The position numbers and the translations under genes were made by a program. 64,000 nucleotides of DNA from Glycomyces xiaoerkulensis (lineage in GTDB: Bacteria; Actinomycetota; Actinomycetes; Mycobacteriales; Micromonosporaceae): the NCBI RefSeq assembly GCF_002798405.1, contig NZ_PGGV01000013.1:1-64000 (forward strand). The letters are read 5' to 3'. Below are positions 23,866 through 33,215 of this stretch, piece after piece (positions within the stretch are counted from its first letter, which is position 1; each line of letters opens with the position of its first letter). The notes below the pieces were generated by a model. The model ran no database searches and was not told where the DNA came from. It saw only the letters and a list, made by a program, of their open reading frames with translations.

Positions 23866-26800
23866 TCATCGGCGCATTCGACCCCGCCGCGCGAGATAAC
23901 GCGCCGCCGCGGCTGCGCCGAGGCCGACGACGGCGCCGGTGAGCAGGCGGCCCGCCACCTTGCCGTCGGCCGGGCGGGGCGCGGCGCCGCCCTCGCCGGA
24001 CGCCGGATCGAGTGCCTCGGCGAGGTGCACGGCCTGCCGGCCGGTCCCGGCCTCGATCTGGGTCCGGCAACTGAAGCCGTCGGCCAGCACCAGCGTGTCG
24101 GGGCCGGTGTCTCGGACAGCCGGTAGCAGCGCCTGCTCGGCGCAGTCCATGGAGATCTCGTAGTGGCCGCGTTCGAAACCGAAGTTGCCGGCCAGCCCGC
24201 AGCAGCCGGATCGGAGCACCTCGGCGTCCAGTCCGGCCTTGCCCATCACCTGGAGATCGGTCTGGAAGCCCATGACGGCGTGGTGGTGGCAGTGCTTCTG
24301 GACCACGGCGGCCCGCCCGAGAGCGGGCGGATCCCAACCGTCCGGCGCGTGGTGCAGCAGCGCTTCGGAGAACGTCCAGAACCGCTCCCGCAGCCGCTGG
24401 ACGCCCTTGCTCTCGGGCATGAGCTCCGGGGCATCGGCCCGGAAGACCGCCGTGCAGGACGGCTCCAGGCCCACCACGGGGGTCCCGGCCTCGATCCACG
24501 GTCGCAGACGGCCGATCGTGCGGCGCAGCACGTTCTCGGCGGTCCGCAACTGTCCAGTGGAGATCCAGGTCAGCCCGCAGCACACCGGCTCCTCCGGAAC
24601 CGCCACGCGGAATCCGGCCGACTCCAGCACGCGCACCGCGGCCCGGCCGACGTTCGGCTGGAATCGGTTGGTGAAGGTGTCGGGCCACAGCAGCACCGTG
24701 CGCGGATCGGCGGGATCGGGCTGGGCGCCCCGCTCGCGGCGCCACCAGGCCTGGAGCGATTCGGCGGCGAACGGCGGGGCCTCGCGCCGGCCGGTGACGC
24801 CGGCGAGGCGTTTGCCGGCGGCGGCGATGCCGGGCGCGTGCAGCAGCGCGTTGGCCGCGCGCGGCAGGCGTTGCGCGGCGCGGGCCAGCAGCGGCAGCCA
24901 GCCGAGGCTGTAGTGGGCCATCGGTCGCAGGCGTCCGGCGTAGTGGTGGGACAGGAACTCGGCCTTGTAGGTGGCCATGTCGACGTTGACCGGGCAGTCG
25001 GATTTGCAGCCCTTGCAGGCCAGGCACAGGTCGAGCGCGTCGCGGACCTCGGTGGACCGCCACCCGTCGCGGACCGGGGAGTCGGCGTGGCCCTGGAGCA
25101 TCTCGAACAGGAGCCGGGCCCGGCCGCGAGTGGAGTGCCGCTCCTCGCCGGTGACCTGGTAGGAGGGGCACATGACGCCTCCGTCCGGGTCCGGGCGGCG
25201 GCATTTGCCGACACCGACGCAGCGCATCACCGCGCGGTTGAAGCTGTGGTCGTCGTCGGGGTAGGCGAAGCGGGTCTCGCTCTCGCGCGGACGCCAGTCG
25301 GCGCCGAGCCGCAGGTCCTCGTCGAGGCGGCCGGGGTCGACCACCTTGCCGGGGTTCATGCGTCCGGCGGGGTCGAACAGGGACTTCAGCTCGCCGAACG
25401 CCCGGATCACCTCGGGACCGAACATGCGGTCGAGCAGTTCGCCGCGGGCCTGGCCGTCGCCGTGCTCCCCGGAGAGCGAACCGCCGTAGGAGACGACGAG
25501 ATCGGCGGCGCGCTCCATGAACGAGCGGAAGTCCCGGACGCCCTGGGCCGATTCGAGGCGGAACGGGATGCGCACGTGGACGCAGCCGTGTCCGAAGTGG
25601 CCGTAGAACGAGGGGTCGTCGAGACCGAACTCGTCGAACAGGCCGCGAAGGTCTCGCAGGTAGCGGCCGAGATGCTCGACCGGCACCGCCGAGTCCTCCC
25701 ACCCGGGCCACGCGTCGGGCATGTCCGGGGCGCGGGTGCTCGCGCCGAGCCCGGACTCCCGCGTCGCCTGGAACCGCCGCTGCTCGCCGACGCTCCGGGA
25801 GAGCCGCACCGTGCGGTCCTCGGGGCCGCGGCCGAGCCCGTCCAGCAGCCGCCGGGCCCGATCGCGCGCCTCGTCGGCGGTGGCGCCGCCGAGCTGGACC
25901 ATCAGCCAGCCCCCGCCGTCGGGGAGCAGTTCGATCGAATCGGGGTGGAGGCCCTTGGCGCGCATGAACCCGACCATGCGGTCGTCGAGCGCCTCGACCT
26001 GCAGCGGCTCTGCGTGCTCCAGGATGGCCGGCACTTCCTCGGCCGCGGCGATGATGTCGGAGTACCCGAGGACGGCCGTGGTGGTGTGCTCGACCACCGG
26101 CAGCAGCTCCAATTCGGCCCGCAGCACCGTCGCCAGCGTCCCCTCGCTGCCGGCCACCAACCGGGCCACGTCGAAACCCTGTTCGGGAAGCAGCGCGTCG
26201 AGGTTGTAACCCGAGATGCGGCGCGGTATGTCGGGGAACCGTTCGCGGACGGTGCCGCCGTACTCCTCGCGCAGCCGCCGCAGGCCCTCGTAGAGGCGAC
26301 CGCGCGAGCCTCCCTCCGCGATGATCCGCTCCAGCTCGCCGTCCGGCGTCGGACCGACCCAGCAGCGCAACCCGTCGTAGGTGAGGATCTCCAGGCGCCG
26401 GACGTTCTGAGCGGTGGTGCCGGTGCGCTGCGCGGTCGCCCCGCACGAATTGTTGCCGACCATGCCCCCGACGGCGCATTGCCCGTGCGTCGACGGCCGG
26501 GGTCCGAACTCGAGCCCGTGCCCGGCCAGCCGCCGGTTCAACTCGTCGAGCACGATGCCGGGCTCGACCACGCAGGTGCGATCCTCCGGATCGACCGAGA
26601 CCAGCCGGTCGCAGTGCTTGGTCCAGTCGATGACGATCGCGGTGTTGGTGCATTCACCGGCCAGGCTGGTGCCGCCGCCCCGCGACAGCACCGGCGCGTC
26701 GTGCTCGCGGCACACCTCGATCGCGGTGGCGGCCGCCTCCACGGTGTGCGGCACGACGACGCCGATGGGCACCTGCCGGTAGTTGGAGGCGTCGGTGGAG

Positions 26801-26913
26801 TAGGCGCTCCGGCTTCCGGCGTCGAACCCGATCTCGCCGTCGACCCGCTCCCGCAGGGCGGTTTCCAAGGCTTCCACGGCGCTCGAGGGCATTGAAGTGC
26901 GATCTGCGGTCAC
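23866..26913 (-). CDS. FAD-linked oxidase with 4Fe-4S and CCG domains (YdiJ/D-2-HGDH-like)
   Basis: A 1,015-aa fusion dehydrogenase for a 2-hydroxyacid such as D-2-hydroxyglutarate or D-lactate, passing electrons to quinone. Order: PCMH FAD-binding domain (about 30-260) with SRGGGTSLAGECTNTAIVID and GGMVGNNSCGATAQRTGTT; FAD-oxidase C domain (270-520) with GSLSGEHGDGQARG; iron-sulfur segment (about 565-660) with CVGVGKC and CLACKGCKSDCP; two CCG domains (EEPVCCGLTWIS, LRSGCCGLAGNFGFERGHYE). A single Ala-rich helix near the C-terminus (about 985-1005) may contact the membrane. GTG 26913 follows GGAAGGA; extending to 26955 gives no ribosome site. It follows a ThDP oxidase gene by 123 bases, same strand. 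Confidence 0.9.
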   Translation of the reverse strand: MTADRTSMPSSAVEALETALRERVDGEIGFDAGSRSAYSTDASNYRQVPIGVVVPHTVEAAATAIEVCREHDAPVLSRGGGTSLAGECTNTAIVIDWTKHCDRLVSVDPEDRTCVVEPGIVLDELNRRLAGHGLEFGPRPSTHGQCAVGGMVGNNSCGATAQRTGTTAQNVRRLEILTYDGLRCWVGPTPDGELERIIAEGGSRGRLYEGLRRLREEYGGTVRERFPDIPRRISGYNLDALLPEQGFDVARLVAGSEGTLATVLRAELELLPVVEHTTTAVLGYSDIIAAAEEVPAILEHAEPLQVEALDDRMVGFMRAKGLHPDSIELLPDGGGWLMVQLGGATADEARDRARRLLDGLGRGPEDRTVRLSRSVGEQRRFQATRESGLGASTRAPDMPDAWPGWEDSAVPVEHLGRYLRDLRGLFDEFGLDDPSFYGHFGHGCVHVRIPFRLESAQGVRDFRSFMERAADLVVSYGGSLSGEHGDGQARGELLDRMFGPEVIRAFGELKSLFDPAGRMNPGKVVDPGRLDEDLRLGADWRPRESETRFAYPDDDHSFNRAVMRCVGVGKCRRPDPDGGVMCPSYQVTGEERHSTRGRARLLFEMLQGHADSPVRDGWRSTEVRDALDLCLACKGCKSDCPVNVDMATYKAEFLSHHYAGRLRPMAHYSLGWLPLLARAAQRLPRAANALLHAPGIAAAGKRLAGVTGRREAPPFAAESLQAWWRRERGAQPDPADPRTVLLWPDTFTNRFQPNVGRAAVRVLESAGFRVAVPEEPVCCGLTWISTGQLRTAENVLRRTIGRLRPWIEAGTPVVGLEPSCTAVFRADAPELMPESKGVQRLRERFWTFSEALLHHAPDGWDPPALGRAAVVQKHCHHHAVMGFQTDLQVMGKAGLDAEVLRSGCCGLAGNFGFERGHYEISMDCAEQALLPAVRDTGPDTLVLADGFSCRTQIEAGTGRQAVHLAEALDPASGEGGAAPRPADGKVAGRLLTGAVVGLGAAAAARYLARRGRMRR

Positions 26914-27036
26914 TGGGGTCGGGTCCTTCCGTTGGCGTGGTGCGGTCAGCCGCATCGGTCCGGTCGAACAGGAGCGACTGGATCCGATTGTGGTAGAAGA
27001 ACCATTCGGTGTGGCGGAAGCCGGGCCCCTCGGCGC

Positions 27037-28827
27037 CTACCGGCTCCCGGGCGTCATCTCCTGCGATTTGGTCTTCACACCCTGAACGAACAGGTGCCAC
27101 GCGTTCGGGTCGCCCTTCAGCAGGGCCTCGGTGGTCGACCTGATCTGGTCGAGGGTGGCGTGCGGCGGGATCGGCGGCACCTCGGGATCGCAGTGGACGT
27201 CGAGCACCACCGGCCGCTCGGCCGCCAGCGCCCGGTCCCAGGCGGCACCGAGACCGCCGGGTTCGTCGACGGCGATCGCGTCCAGTCCGAGGGCGCGGGC
27301 CGCCTCCGCGTAGGAGACCTCGGGGATGTCCTGCGACTCCTCGAACTTGGGCGTGCCGCTCATCGCCCGCAGCTCCCAGGTGACCTGGTTGAGGTCGCCG
27401 TTGTTGAACACGCAGACCACCATCCGCGGATCCTCCCACCGGGAGTGGTACCTCCGGATCGTGAGCAGTTCGGCGAGGCCGTTCATCTGCATGGCGCCGT
27501 CGCCGACGAGCGCTACGACCGGACGCTCCGGATGGGCGAACTTGGCGCCGATCGCGTACGGGACGGCGGGTCCCATCGTGGCCAGGGTGCCCGACAGGGA
27601 ACCGCGCATGCTGCCGCGCATCTTGAGGTTGCGGGCGTACCAGTTGGTGGACGAGCCGGAGTCGGCGGTGACGATCGCGTTGTCCGGGATGCGGCTGGAG
27701 AGTTCCTGGACCACGCGCATCGGGTTGATCGGCTTGGCGTCGACCATCGCCTGCTTCTCGATCGTGTCCCACCAGCCGGCCACGTTTCCCTCGACCGTCT
27801 CCCGCCACGATCGGTCGCGCTTGCGTTCTAGCTTCGGGATGAGCGCGGCGAGCGCGGCCGCCGCGTCGCCGACGAGATTGACTTCGGTGGGATAGCGCAT
27901 CCCGATCATGGAACCGTCGAGGTCGATCTGCACCGCCCGAGCCTGGTCGAGATCGGGCAGGAACTGCGTATAGGGCAGATTGGAGCCGACGATCAGGAGC
28001 GTGTCGCAGTCGCGCATGAGTTCGTAGCTGGGCCGGGTGCCGAGCAGGCCGATCGCGCCGGTGACCCACGGCAGTTCGTCGGAGAGAACGTCCTTGCCCA
28101 GCAGCGCCTTGGCGACGCCGGCGCCGGTGGCGTCCGCGACGGCCTCGACCTCGTGGGCGGCGCCGCGCGCGCCCTGGCCGACCAGGATCGCGACCCTCTC
28201 TCCGGCGTTGAGGACCTCCGCGGCGCGGTCGATGTCCTCATCGGGCGGGACCAGGAGCGAATGCGGCAGGTCCGGCGGACTGGAGGGCACGTGCTGGAAC
28301 TCGTGCTCGGGGGCGTCGTAGGCCTCCTCCTGGAGGTCGGCCGGGATGATGACCGCGGTCGGGGCGTGCCGGGCCTCGGCGGTGCGGAAGGCCCGGTCGA
28401 GCGCGTTGGGAAGCTGCTCGGAGACGTTGACCTCGGTGAGGTACTCGGAGGCCACGTCCTTGAACAGCGCCTGGAGGTCGACCTCCTGCTGGTAGTGCGC
28501 GCCCATGGCGCTGCGGGCGGTCTGGCCGACGATGGCGACGACCGGCACGTGGTCGAGCTTGGCGTCGTAGAGGCCGTTGAGGAGGTGGATCGCGCCGGGC
28601 CCGGAGGTGGCCAGGCACACGGCGGGGCGCCCGGAGAACTTGGCGTGGCCGACCGCCTCGAACGCCGACATCTCCTCGTGCCGGGACTGGATGAACTGCG
28701 GCCGGTCGTCGGCCTCGTCGAAGGCGGCGACGATGCCGTTGATGCCGTCGCCGGGGTAACCGAAGACCTGTTCGACGCCCCATTCGCGGAGCCGCTCGAG
28801 GACGTGGTCGCCGACTGTATTCGCCAT
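27037..28827 (-). CDS. thiamine-diphosphate enzyme, pyruvate oxidase/dehydrogenase-like
   Basis: A 596-aa ThDP enzyme of the acetolactate synthase/pyruvate oxidase superfamily. The PYR domain begins VLERLREWGVEQVFGYPGDG with catalytic Glu in SRHEEMSAFEA. The central Rossmann domain contains ERVAILVGQGARGA. The PP domain has VALVGDGAMQMNGLAELLT, ending in the metal motif FNNGDLNQVTWE. Length is close to PoxB (572 aa). ATG 28827 follows AGGGAGA. Some relatives lack oxidase activity, so pyruvate decarboxylation to acetate with quinone reduction is likely but unproven. The downstream FAD/FeS enzyme also feeds quinones. Confidence 0.88.
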   Translation of the reverse strand: MANTVGDHVLERLREWGVEQVFGYPGDGINGIVAAFDEADDRPQFIQSRHEEMSAFEAVGHAKFSGRPAVCLATSGPGAIHLLNGLYDAKLDHVPVVAIVGQTARSAMGAHYQQEVDLQALFKDVASEYLTEVNVSEQLPNALDRAFRTAEARHAPTAVIIPADLQEEAYDAPEHEFQHVPSSPPDLPHSLLVPPDEDIDRAAEVLNAGERVAILVGQGARGAAHEVEAVADATGAGVAKALLGKDVLSDELPWVTGAIGLLGTRPSYELMRDCDTLLIVGSNLPYTQFLPDLDQARAVQIDLDGSMIGMRYPTEVNLVGDAAAALAALIPKLERKRDRSWRETVEGNVAGWWDTIEKQAMVDAKPINPMRVVQELSSRIPDNAIVTADSGSSTNWYARNLKMRGSMRGSLSGTLATMGPAVPYAIGAKFAHPERPVVALVGDGAMQMNGLAELLTIRRYHSRWEDPRMVVCVFNNGDLNQVTWELRAMSGTPKFEESQDIPEVSYAEAARALGLDAIAVDEPGGLGAAWDRALAAERPVVLDVHCDPEVPPIPPHATLDQIRSTTEALLKGDPNAWHLFVQGVKTKSQEMTPGSR

Positions 28828-28933
28828 GGCTGTCTCCCTGGATCGCTGCGCGGACACAAGATCCCCGGATTACCCTCGGGCGGCGCGCTCAATCCTCGGG
28901 TCCTCGCGCGTTGAGGAAGGCGAGTCGGCCGCG

Positions 28934-29629
28934 TCAGCTCCGCTCCGGCGGCGGAGGCGGCGGGTTTTCGGGGGACGGCGCCGGAATGAGCAGGGTGAGC
29001 AGGGTGTCGACGACGCTGACGTCGGCGGGCAGCCGTTCCTCGGGGGTGCCCACATAGCGCTGCACGGCCCTCTGGTGTGCCACGCCGATGATGATGAGGG
29101 CGATCGCACGCAGGTCGGCGGTGTCCCGCACCCGGCCCAGAGCCTGCTCGGCGGTGAGGTAGTCGACCACGGGGATGAGCGCGCGGTGCGGCCCGAAGTC
29201 GGCGTTCCGGGTCCGCTCGATGAAGGCCGAGCGCAAGACCGCGTCCGCCTGGATCGCCACCACGGTCGGCATGATGTCGAGATAGAAGGTCTCCAGCGTC
29301 TCCAGGAGCGCCTCGAGGTTGGCGCGGACGGTGCTGCGGCCCGCGCGGCGGGCCAGGTCCCGGGCCGCGGTGGTGTACTGGGGCAGCCGCATCGTGATCA
29401 CCGCCTGCAGCAGCCCCAGCCGGTCTCCGAAGTGGTAGAAGATGCTGGACTCGGCGACCCCGGCGCGGTCGGCGATCCGCCTGGTCGACAGGCGGGCGAT
29501 GCCGGACTCGGCCAGGACCGCCTCGGCGGCCGCCAGCACCCGCTCCCGGACGCCGGTGCGGGGCCGCCCCGGTTTGGCCGCGCCGGACGGCCGCCTGGCC
29601 GAGGCGTCGGGCCGGTCGTCGTCCTCCAC
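28934..29629 (-). CDS. TetR/AcrR family transcriptional regulator
   Basis: A 231-aa repressor from GTG 29629. The helix-turn-helix is residues 28-73: RERVLAAAEAVLAESGIARL, STRRIADRAGVAESSIFYHF, GDRLGLLQAV. The ligand domain follows, and the C-terminus is a Pro-rich tail (SPENPPPPPPERS) unusual for the family. It is divergent from a small membrane-protein gene, with an inverted repeat in the 89-base gap, so it probably controls that gene and itself. Confidence 0.93.
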   Translation of the reverse strand: MEDDDRPDASARRPSGAAKPGRPRTGVRERVLAAAEAVLAESGIARLSTRRIADRAGVAESSIFYHFGDRLGLLQAVITMRLPQYTTAARDLARRAGRSTVRANLEALLETLETFYLDIMPTVVAIQADAVLRSAFIERTRNADFGPHRALIPVVDYLTAEQALGRVRDTADLRAIALIIIGVAHQRAVQRYVGTPEERLPADVSVVDTLLTLLIPAPSPENPPPPPPERS

Positions 29630-29674
29630 GATTCAGCGCCGCTCCTTAGCTCCGATGCCCGTATCGTGTACCAT

Positions 29675-29696
29675 TTACTGAGTATCTGGTCAATAA
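29675..29696. promoter_or_regulatory. candidate TetR operator
   Basis: Arms TTACTGA and TCAATAA (6 of 7 paired) flank an 8-base centre, in an AT-rich island between the tetR and membrane-protein starts. TAATAC at 29694-29699 could be the -10 element of the rightward gene, so bound repressor would cover the promoter. Confidence 0.6.
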
Positions 29697-29718
29697 TACC
29701 GTGCAGGAGAAGACCTCC

Positions 29719-30219
29719 ATGAGCACATCGGCCGCTGCAGACCAAGACCGCACCCGCACGAACACCTCCACCGCCGGCCGCGTCCTGCTGACCGCGGCCC
29801 TGGTCGCGACGCCTGCGGCGCTCGCGATCTTCCTGTTCAACGCGGACCACGCCTTCAATTCCCAGTGGCACCCGCACGCCCGTTTCCACGGGGTGCAACT
29901 GGCCGGGTTCGGGATCACCATGTCGCTGCTCGGGCTCTGGCTGCTATGGCGCAGGTCGGCACAGCCGTGGGTCAACGCGGCGACCGGAGCCGCGACCGTG
30001 CTCCTACTGTGGATCGCCGAGTTCTACGCCTTCGCCGTGCCCGGAACGGGTCCGGCCCCGGATCCGGACGAGCCCAACACCATCGATCTGCTGGGCGCCA
30101 CGATCTACGGCAACCTGCTGTTCGCGGGGCTGATGGTCGGCCTGGCGGCGATCGGATACGGACTCATCCTCCGCCGCGGGCGGCTCGCAGACGGCTCGGC
30201 GGGCGGCCGTACTCGGTGA
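29719..30219 (+). CDS. small integral membrane protein, TetR-controlled
   Basis: A 166-aa protein from ATG 29719 (GGAG nine bases upstream; GTG 29701 is a longer option). It has four hydrophobic helices, roughly at 20-42, 60-76, 86-108 and 126-146, with a Pro/Asp-rich loop between helices 3 and 4 (GPAPDPDEPNTIDLL). HPHARFHGVQL between helices 1 and 2 may bind a metal or mark a hydrophobic ligand site. I cannot place it in a named family. Its only link is the divergent TetR gene. Confidence 0.75.
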   Translation: MSTSAAADQDRTRTNTSTAGRVLLTAALVATPAALAIFLFNADHAFNSQWHPHARFHGVQLAGFGITMSLLGLWLLWRRSAQPWVNAATGAATVLLLWIAEFYAFAVPGTGPAPDPDEPNTIDLLGATIYGNLLFAGLMVGLAAIGYGLILRRGRLADGSAGGRTR

Positions 30220-30229
30220 TCCGCGGGGC

Positions 30230-31168
30230 TCAGGGGCGGTCGAAGCCGACCTCTCCGGCGAGCTCGTCCAGCCGGTTCACCGCCGCCGTCGGGAACTCCC
30301 TCCCGGCGGCGTAGGCGCGGAGTGCCGCCAGGTCGGCGAAGTCCTCCTGCAGCAGGTCCTTGAGGACCTGTCGGGCCTGCTCGGCGTCGGCCACCGGCGC
30401 CCAGCCATCGTGGCCGCACCCGATCAACTGTTCCAGTCGCCGGTGGACCTCGGCCGGGTACGCGTCCGTCACCTCGCCGCGATCGAGGTTCAGCGCGTTC
30501 GCGTCCCGGGCCCATCCGGAGACGGGGAAGTCGGGTGCCTCGACCACGCACAGCGGCCCGTCCGCCGCCAGACGCGCGGCGAGTTCGAGCTCTCCGGCCT
30601 GCGGCAGATAAGCGAGTACGGGTCCGGTCCCCGGTGCCACCCCGCCGCGTGCGAGCGGCGTGATCCGCATGTCCTTGCCGCGCAACCGCTCGAACGCCCG
30701 GGCCGACGCCTCGGTCTTGCGGTCGGGACTGAGAACGACGGCCGGAAGTTCCAATGTGTTTGCGCGTCGGATGATCCAGGCCGTCGCGGACGCCGCGGCC
30801 GATTCGGGGTCACGGGCCGACTCTGCCGGCACCCACGCGGCTCGGTGGACGGTCTCGGTCTCAGGCGCCCCGTCGCCACCGGCACGCTGCCGCGATGGGA
30901 AATCGAGCTGCGGGAGGTCCGAATTCGGAACCGGCGCCTCGGGATCGGCCTGCAGAGTCTCAAGGCGCTCCATCAGGGTCTGCACGAACAGTGGCGGCAG
31001 CGCCAGATCCTGGTCCTCGGCGAGCTCGGCCGCCGCCTCCTCCGCGGTCATCCGCCCGGAGCGGACGGTGTCCAGCGCACGGTGAACCCGATGCTGCGTC
31101 CCCTCCGTATCGATGACGCCGCGAAGGCTGTCCAGGACAGTCCAATCGAGGGAGCTGAGAGAGGTCAT
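30230..31168 (-). CDS. hypothetical cytosolic protein
   Basis: A 312-aa protein with no signal peptide or membrane helix. The N-terminal 90 residues are helical and acidic (MTAEEAAAELAEDQDLALPP). The middle (about 105-230) looks like an alpha/beta domain (PAVVLSPDRKTEASARAFER, GPVLAYLPQAGELELAARL, LCVVEAPDFPVSGWARD). The C-terminus is helical (QVLKDLLQEDFADLAALRAY). I recognise no family motif. Codon use matches its neighbours. An 8-bp inverted repeat sits directly upstream of the start. Confidence 0.7.
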   Translation of the reverse strand: MTSLSSLDWTVLDSLRGVIDTEGTQHRVHRALDTVRSGRMTAEEAAAELAEDQDLALPPLFVQTLMERLETLQADPEAPVPNSDLPQLDFPSRQRAGGDGAPETETVHRAAWVPAESARDPESAAASATAWIIRRANTLELPAVVLSPDRKTEASARAFERLRGKDMRITPLARGGVAPGTGPVLAYLPQAGELELAARLAADGPLCVVEAPDFPVSGWARDANALNLDRGEVTDAYPAEVHRRLEQLIGCGHDGWAPVADAEQARQVLKDLLQEDFADLAALRAYAAGREFPTAAVNRLDELAGEVGFDRP

Positions 31169-31170
31169 GA

Positions 31171-31196
31171 CCGCCTGAGTTCCCGTTTTCAGGCGG
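31171..31196. repeat. inverted repeat upstream of the hypothetical gene
   Basis: CCGCCTGA and TCAGGCGG, 8-bp perfect arms with a 10-base centre, lie two bases upstream of the leftward ATG 31168. They could be an operator or a 5' mRNA hairpin next to the start codon. No matching copy was noticed elsewhere. Confidence 0.45.
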
Positions 31197-31322
31197 AGTA
31201 TGCCTCAGACCCGACATCCGGGCGGCCCCCGGCGCGACTGCTCGAGCCGCCACAAGGTTCGCCGTCCACCGTGAACGGCACCGAGCGCGACGGTCGCTCG
31301 ATCCTGGGTCTACTATGGTGCC

Positions 31323-32267
31323 ATGGGTTTCCGCCGCGTCGCCGCTCTCCTTGCCGCCGTGTCGCTGACCGCCTGCGGATCCGATGCCGACGAGCCGGAC
31401 GCGCTCGCCGACGACCGGTGGACCGAGTTGTCCCCGGCACCGGCCGAGATCTCCGAGGTCGCCGCGGCCGCGCTGGACGACCGTATCTGGGTGGTGGGCG
31501 GGTTCTCCGGCTCCAGCAGCGCCACAACGGGAACGTACGTGTTCGATCCCGCCTCGGATTCCTGGGAGTCGGGGCCGGACCTGCCCGCGGCGGTCCACCA
31601 CTCCGCGGCGGCCGCCGATGAGGAGCGGTTGTGGGTGGTCGGCGGCTACGGACCTGGCAACAGTCCGACCGATGCGGTGTGGACGATCGAGCCCGGCGGC
31701 GACTGGGAGGCCGGTCCGGCGCTGCCGGAACCGCGCGCCGCCGGCGCCCTGGCCTGGGACGGCGACCGCCTGGTATACGCCGGAGGCGTGATCGACGGTG
31801 AAGCCACCGACCAGGTGCTGGAACTGGTGGACGGGGCCTGGGAACCGCTGGGGCGGTTGACCGAGGCCCGCGAACACCTGGGCGCCGCCTCGGACGGTGC
31901 GGGCTCGGTCTGGTTCCTCGGCGGACACGTCGGCGCACTTGACACCAACATGGGCACGGTCGACTTGGTCACCGGTGAAGAGATCGCCGAAGTGGGCGAG
32001 ATCCCCACGGCCCGCGGCGGTGTGGCAGGCTTCTACGCCCCGGGGCTCGGCGGCTGCGCGGTCGGCGGCGAGGCCGACACCGGCACCTTCAGCGAGGTCG
32101 AGTGCGTCAGCGCCACGGGCGAGACCGCGGAGCTACCGGAGTTGGCGATGCCGCGGCACGGGCTCGGTGCCGTCGTGGTCGACGGTGCGGTCTACACACT
32201 GGTCGGCGGACCCGAGCCGCTGCTGTCCTACAGCGACTCGGTCGAAGCGCTCCGGCTCGGCGGCTGA
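31323..32267 (+). CDS. Kelch-repeat lipoprotein
   Basis: A 314-aa extracytoplasmic beta-propeller. The signal peptide ends in the lipobox SLTAC, Cys about 18. Kelch blades recur every 45-50 residues: DRIWVVGGFSGSS / TYVFDPASDSWESGPDLP, ERLWVVGGYGPGNSPTD / WEAGPALPEPR, DRLVYAGGVIDG / GAWEPLGRLTEAR, GSVWFLGGHVG, VYTLVGGPEP, giving about six blades. TACTAT (31310-31315) lies seven bases before ATG 31323, so the transcript may be leaderless. A binding or scaffold role at the cell surface is inferred from the fold; no enzyme residues are recognised. Confidence 0.85.
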   Translation: MGFRRVAALLAAVSLTACGSDADEPDALADDRWTELSPAPAEISEVAAAALDDRIWVVGGFSGSSSATTGTYVFDPASDSWESGPDLPAAVHHSAAAADEERLWVVGGYGPGNSPTDAVWTIEPGGDWEAGPALPEPRAAGALAWDGDRLVYAGGVIDGEATDQVLELVDGAWEPLGRLTEAREHLGAASDGAGSVWFLGGHVGALDTNMGTVDLVTGEEIAEVGEIPTARGGVAGFYAPGLGGCAVGGEADTGTFSEVECVSATGETAELPELAMPRHGLGAVVVDGAVYTLVGGPEPLLSYSDSVEALRLGG

Positions 32268-32410
32268 TCGTCACCGCTGTCCGAGGTTGCAGCGACCGGG
32301 TCGGGATTGGTTTGGAAGGTCGTGGCGGTTACCGTTGTGGCGTGCGGAAACTTCCTGGGCAGTCGCGAATCCGCCTCGTGCCGGCTTGGTAACGGCCGGA
32401 CTCCGGCGGC

Positions 32411-32895
32411 TCAGGCGGCCCCGGATTCCCAGATCGCCGCGATGGGGATCGCCTTCATCTTGGCGCCGAACGGCAGCGTCTTGTCGCCGGTGTACAGCAC
32501 AGCCCCCATCAAGAAGTCGTCGCCGAGCCGGTCGGCGAGGTGCCGCGGACCGTTGCCCCGGCTTTGATTTCGAAGGCGACCACCTGGCGTCGCGGGGTCT
32601 CGAGCACGATGTCGACCTCGAGCTTGTCCTTCGTCCGGTAGTGAAACACGGATGCTCGCTGCTCGGACCAGGTGAGCTGGCGCTGGAGCTCCATGGCGAC
32701 GAATCCTTCGAGAAGCGGCCCGAGTGCTGGGTCCTGGCGGGCGAGCGAGCGGGCGTCGGCCTGGACCTGATGTGCGGCCACGCCTGAGTCGACCAATGCG
32801 ACCTCGGAGGTCTTCACCGCTCGTGAACCGAGGCTTCGAGTGAACGCCGGAATCCGCTTGAGGGAGTAGACCTCTCGGCGGCTCGCCGGGGAGGA
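32411..32895 (-). pseudogene. remnant of an AAA ATPase with DUF4143 domain
   Basis: Only the C-terminal third survives. Read right to left, VYSLKRIPAFTRSLGSR and VALVDSGVAAHQVQADARSL are the start of DUF4143, followed by LLEGFVAMELQRQLTWSEQR and the PD-(D/E)XK-like end DIVLETPRRQVVAFEIKAGA. A TGA closes the frame upstream at 32898. Near 32553 a small deletion (about seven codons plus a frame change) throws the main frame into an early stop at 32509; the original ending LADRLGDDFLMGAVLYTG continues in another frame to TGA at 32411. The Walker A/B ATPase part, normally 250 residues upstream, is missing. Confidence 0.8.
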
Positions 32896-32898
32896 TCA

Positions 32899-33215
32899 GG
32901 AAACGTGGGGATCGCGGTAGGCGACTCCTCGGCTCGGTCTACCGACGCACACGTCTGGTCGACAAGGACACGCATCCTTAATCGTATGAGTTGAGCATGA
33001 TCAGACGGAGAATTTCGCCGTCAACGTGCAATATAATGGCCTAAACCACCTAATATGACGAATTGTACTCAGTACTCGACGGCATGAAACGCATGTTTAG
33101 CCGCACCCACCGCAACGTTGACGGTCGCGATGAACGCCGCGGTCCGCGACGAGCGCGATCGCGGCGGTCCATCTCAATGCGGTGGTCATCCTGGCGACGT
33201 GAGACCGGCGCCGCT
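32899..33215. other. gene-free AT-richer spacer
   Basis: Between the DUF4143 relic and the CorC-type gene I see no convincing gene. The stretch 32975-33070 is AT-rich. Two out-of-frame minus-strand pieces near 33070-33192 could be a broken small membrane protein, but each is under 35 codons. Confidence 0.5.

Noticed and set aside
24163-26895. 910-codon + strand frame opposite the FAD/FeS gene
   Set aside because: Antisense shadow; the minus-strand protein has complete, ordered domains with intact motifs.
32140-32410. Possible gene after the Kelch lipoprotein on the + strand
   Set aside because: Frames are short and without ribosome sites; the minus strand carries the DUF4143 relic ending at 32411.
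33070-33192. Small minus-strand membrane protein (MTTALRWTAAIALVA...)
   Set aside because: The hydrophobic start and a matching continuation (AAFIATVNVAVGAAKH) are in different frames, so at most a broken gene; too short to support.
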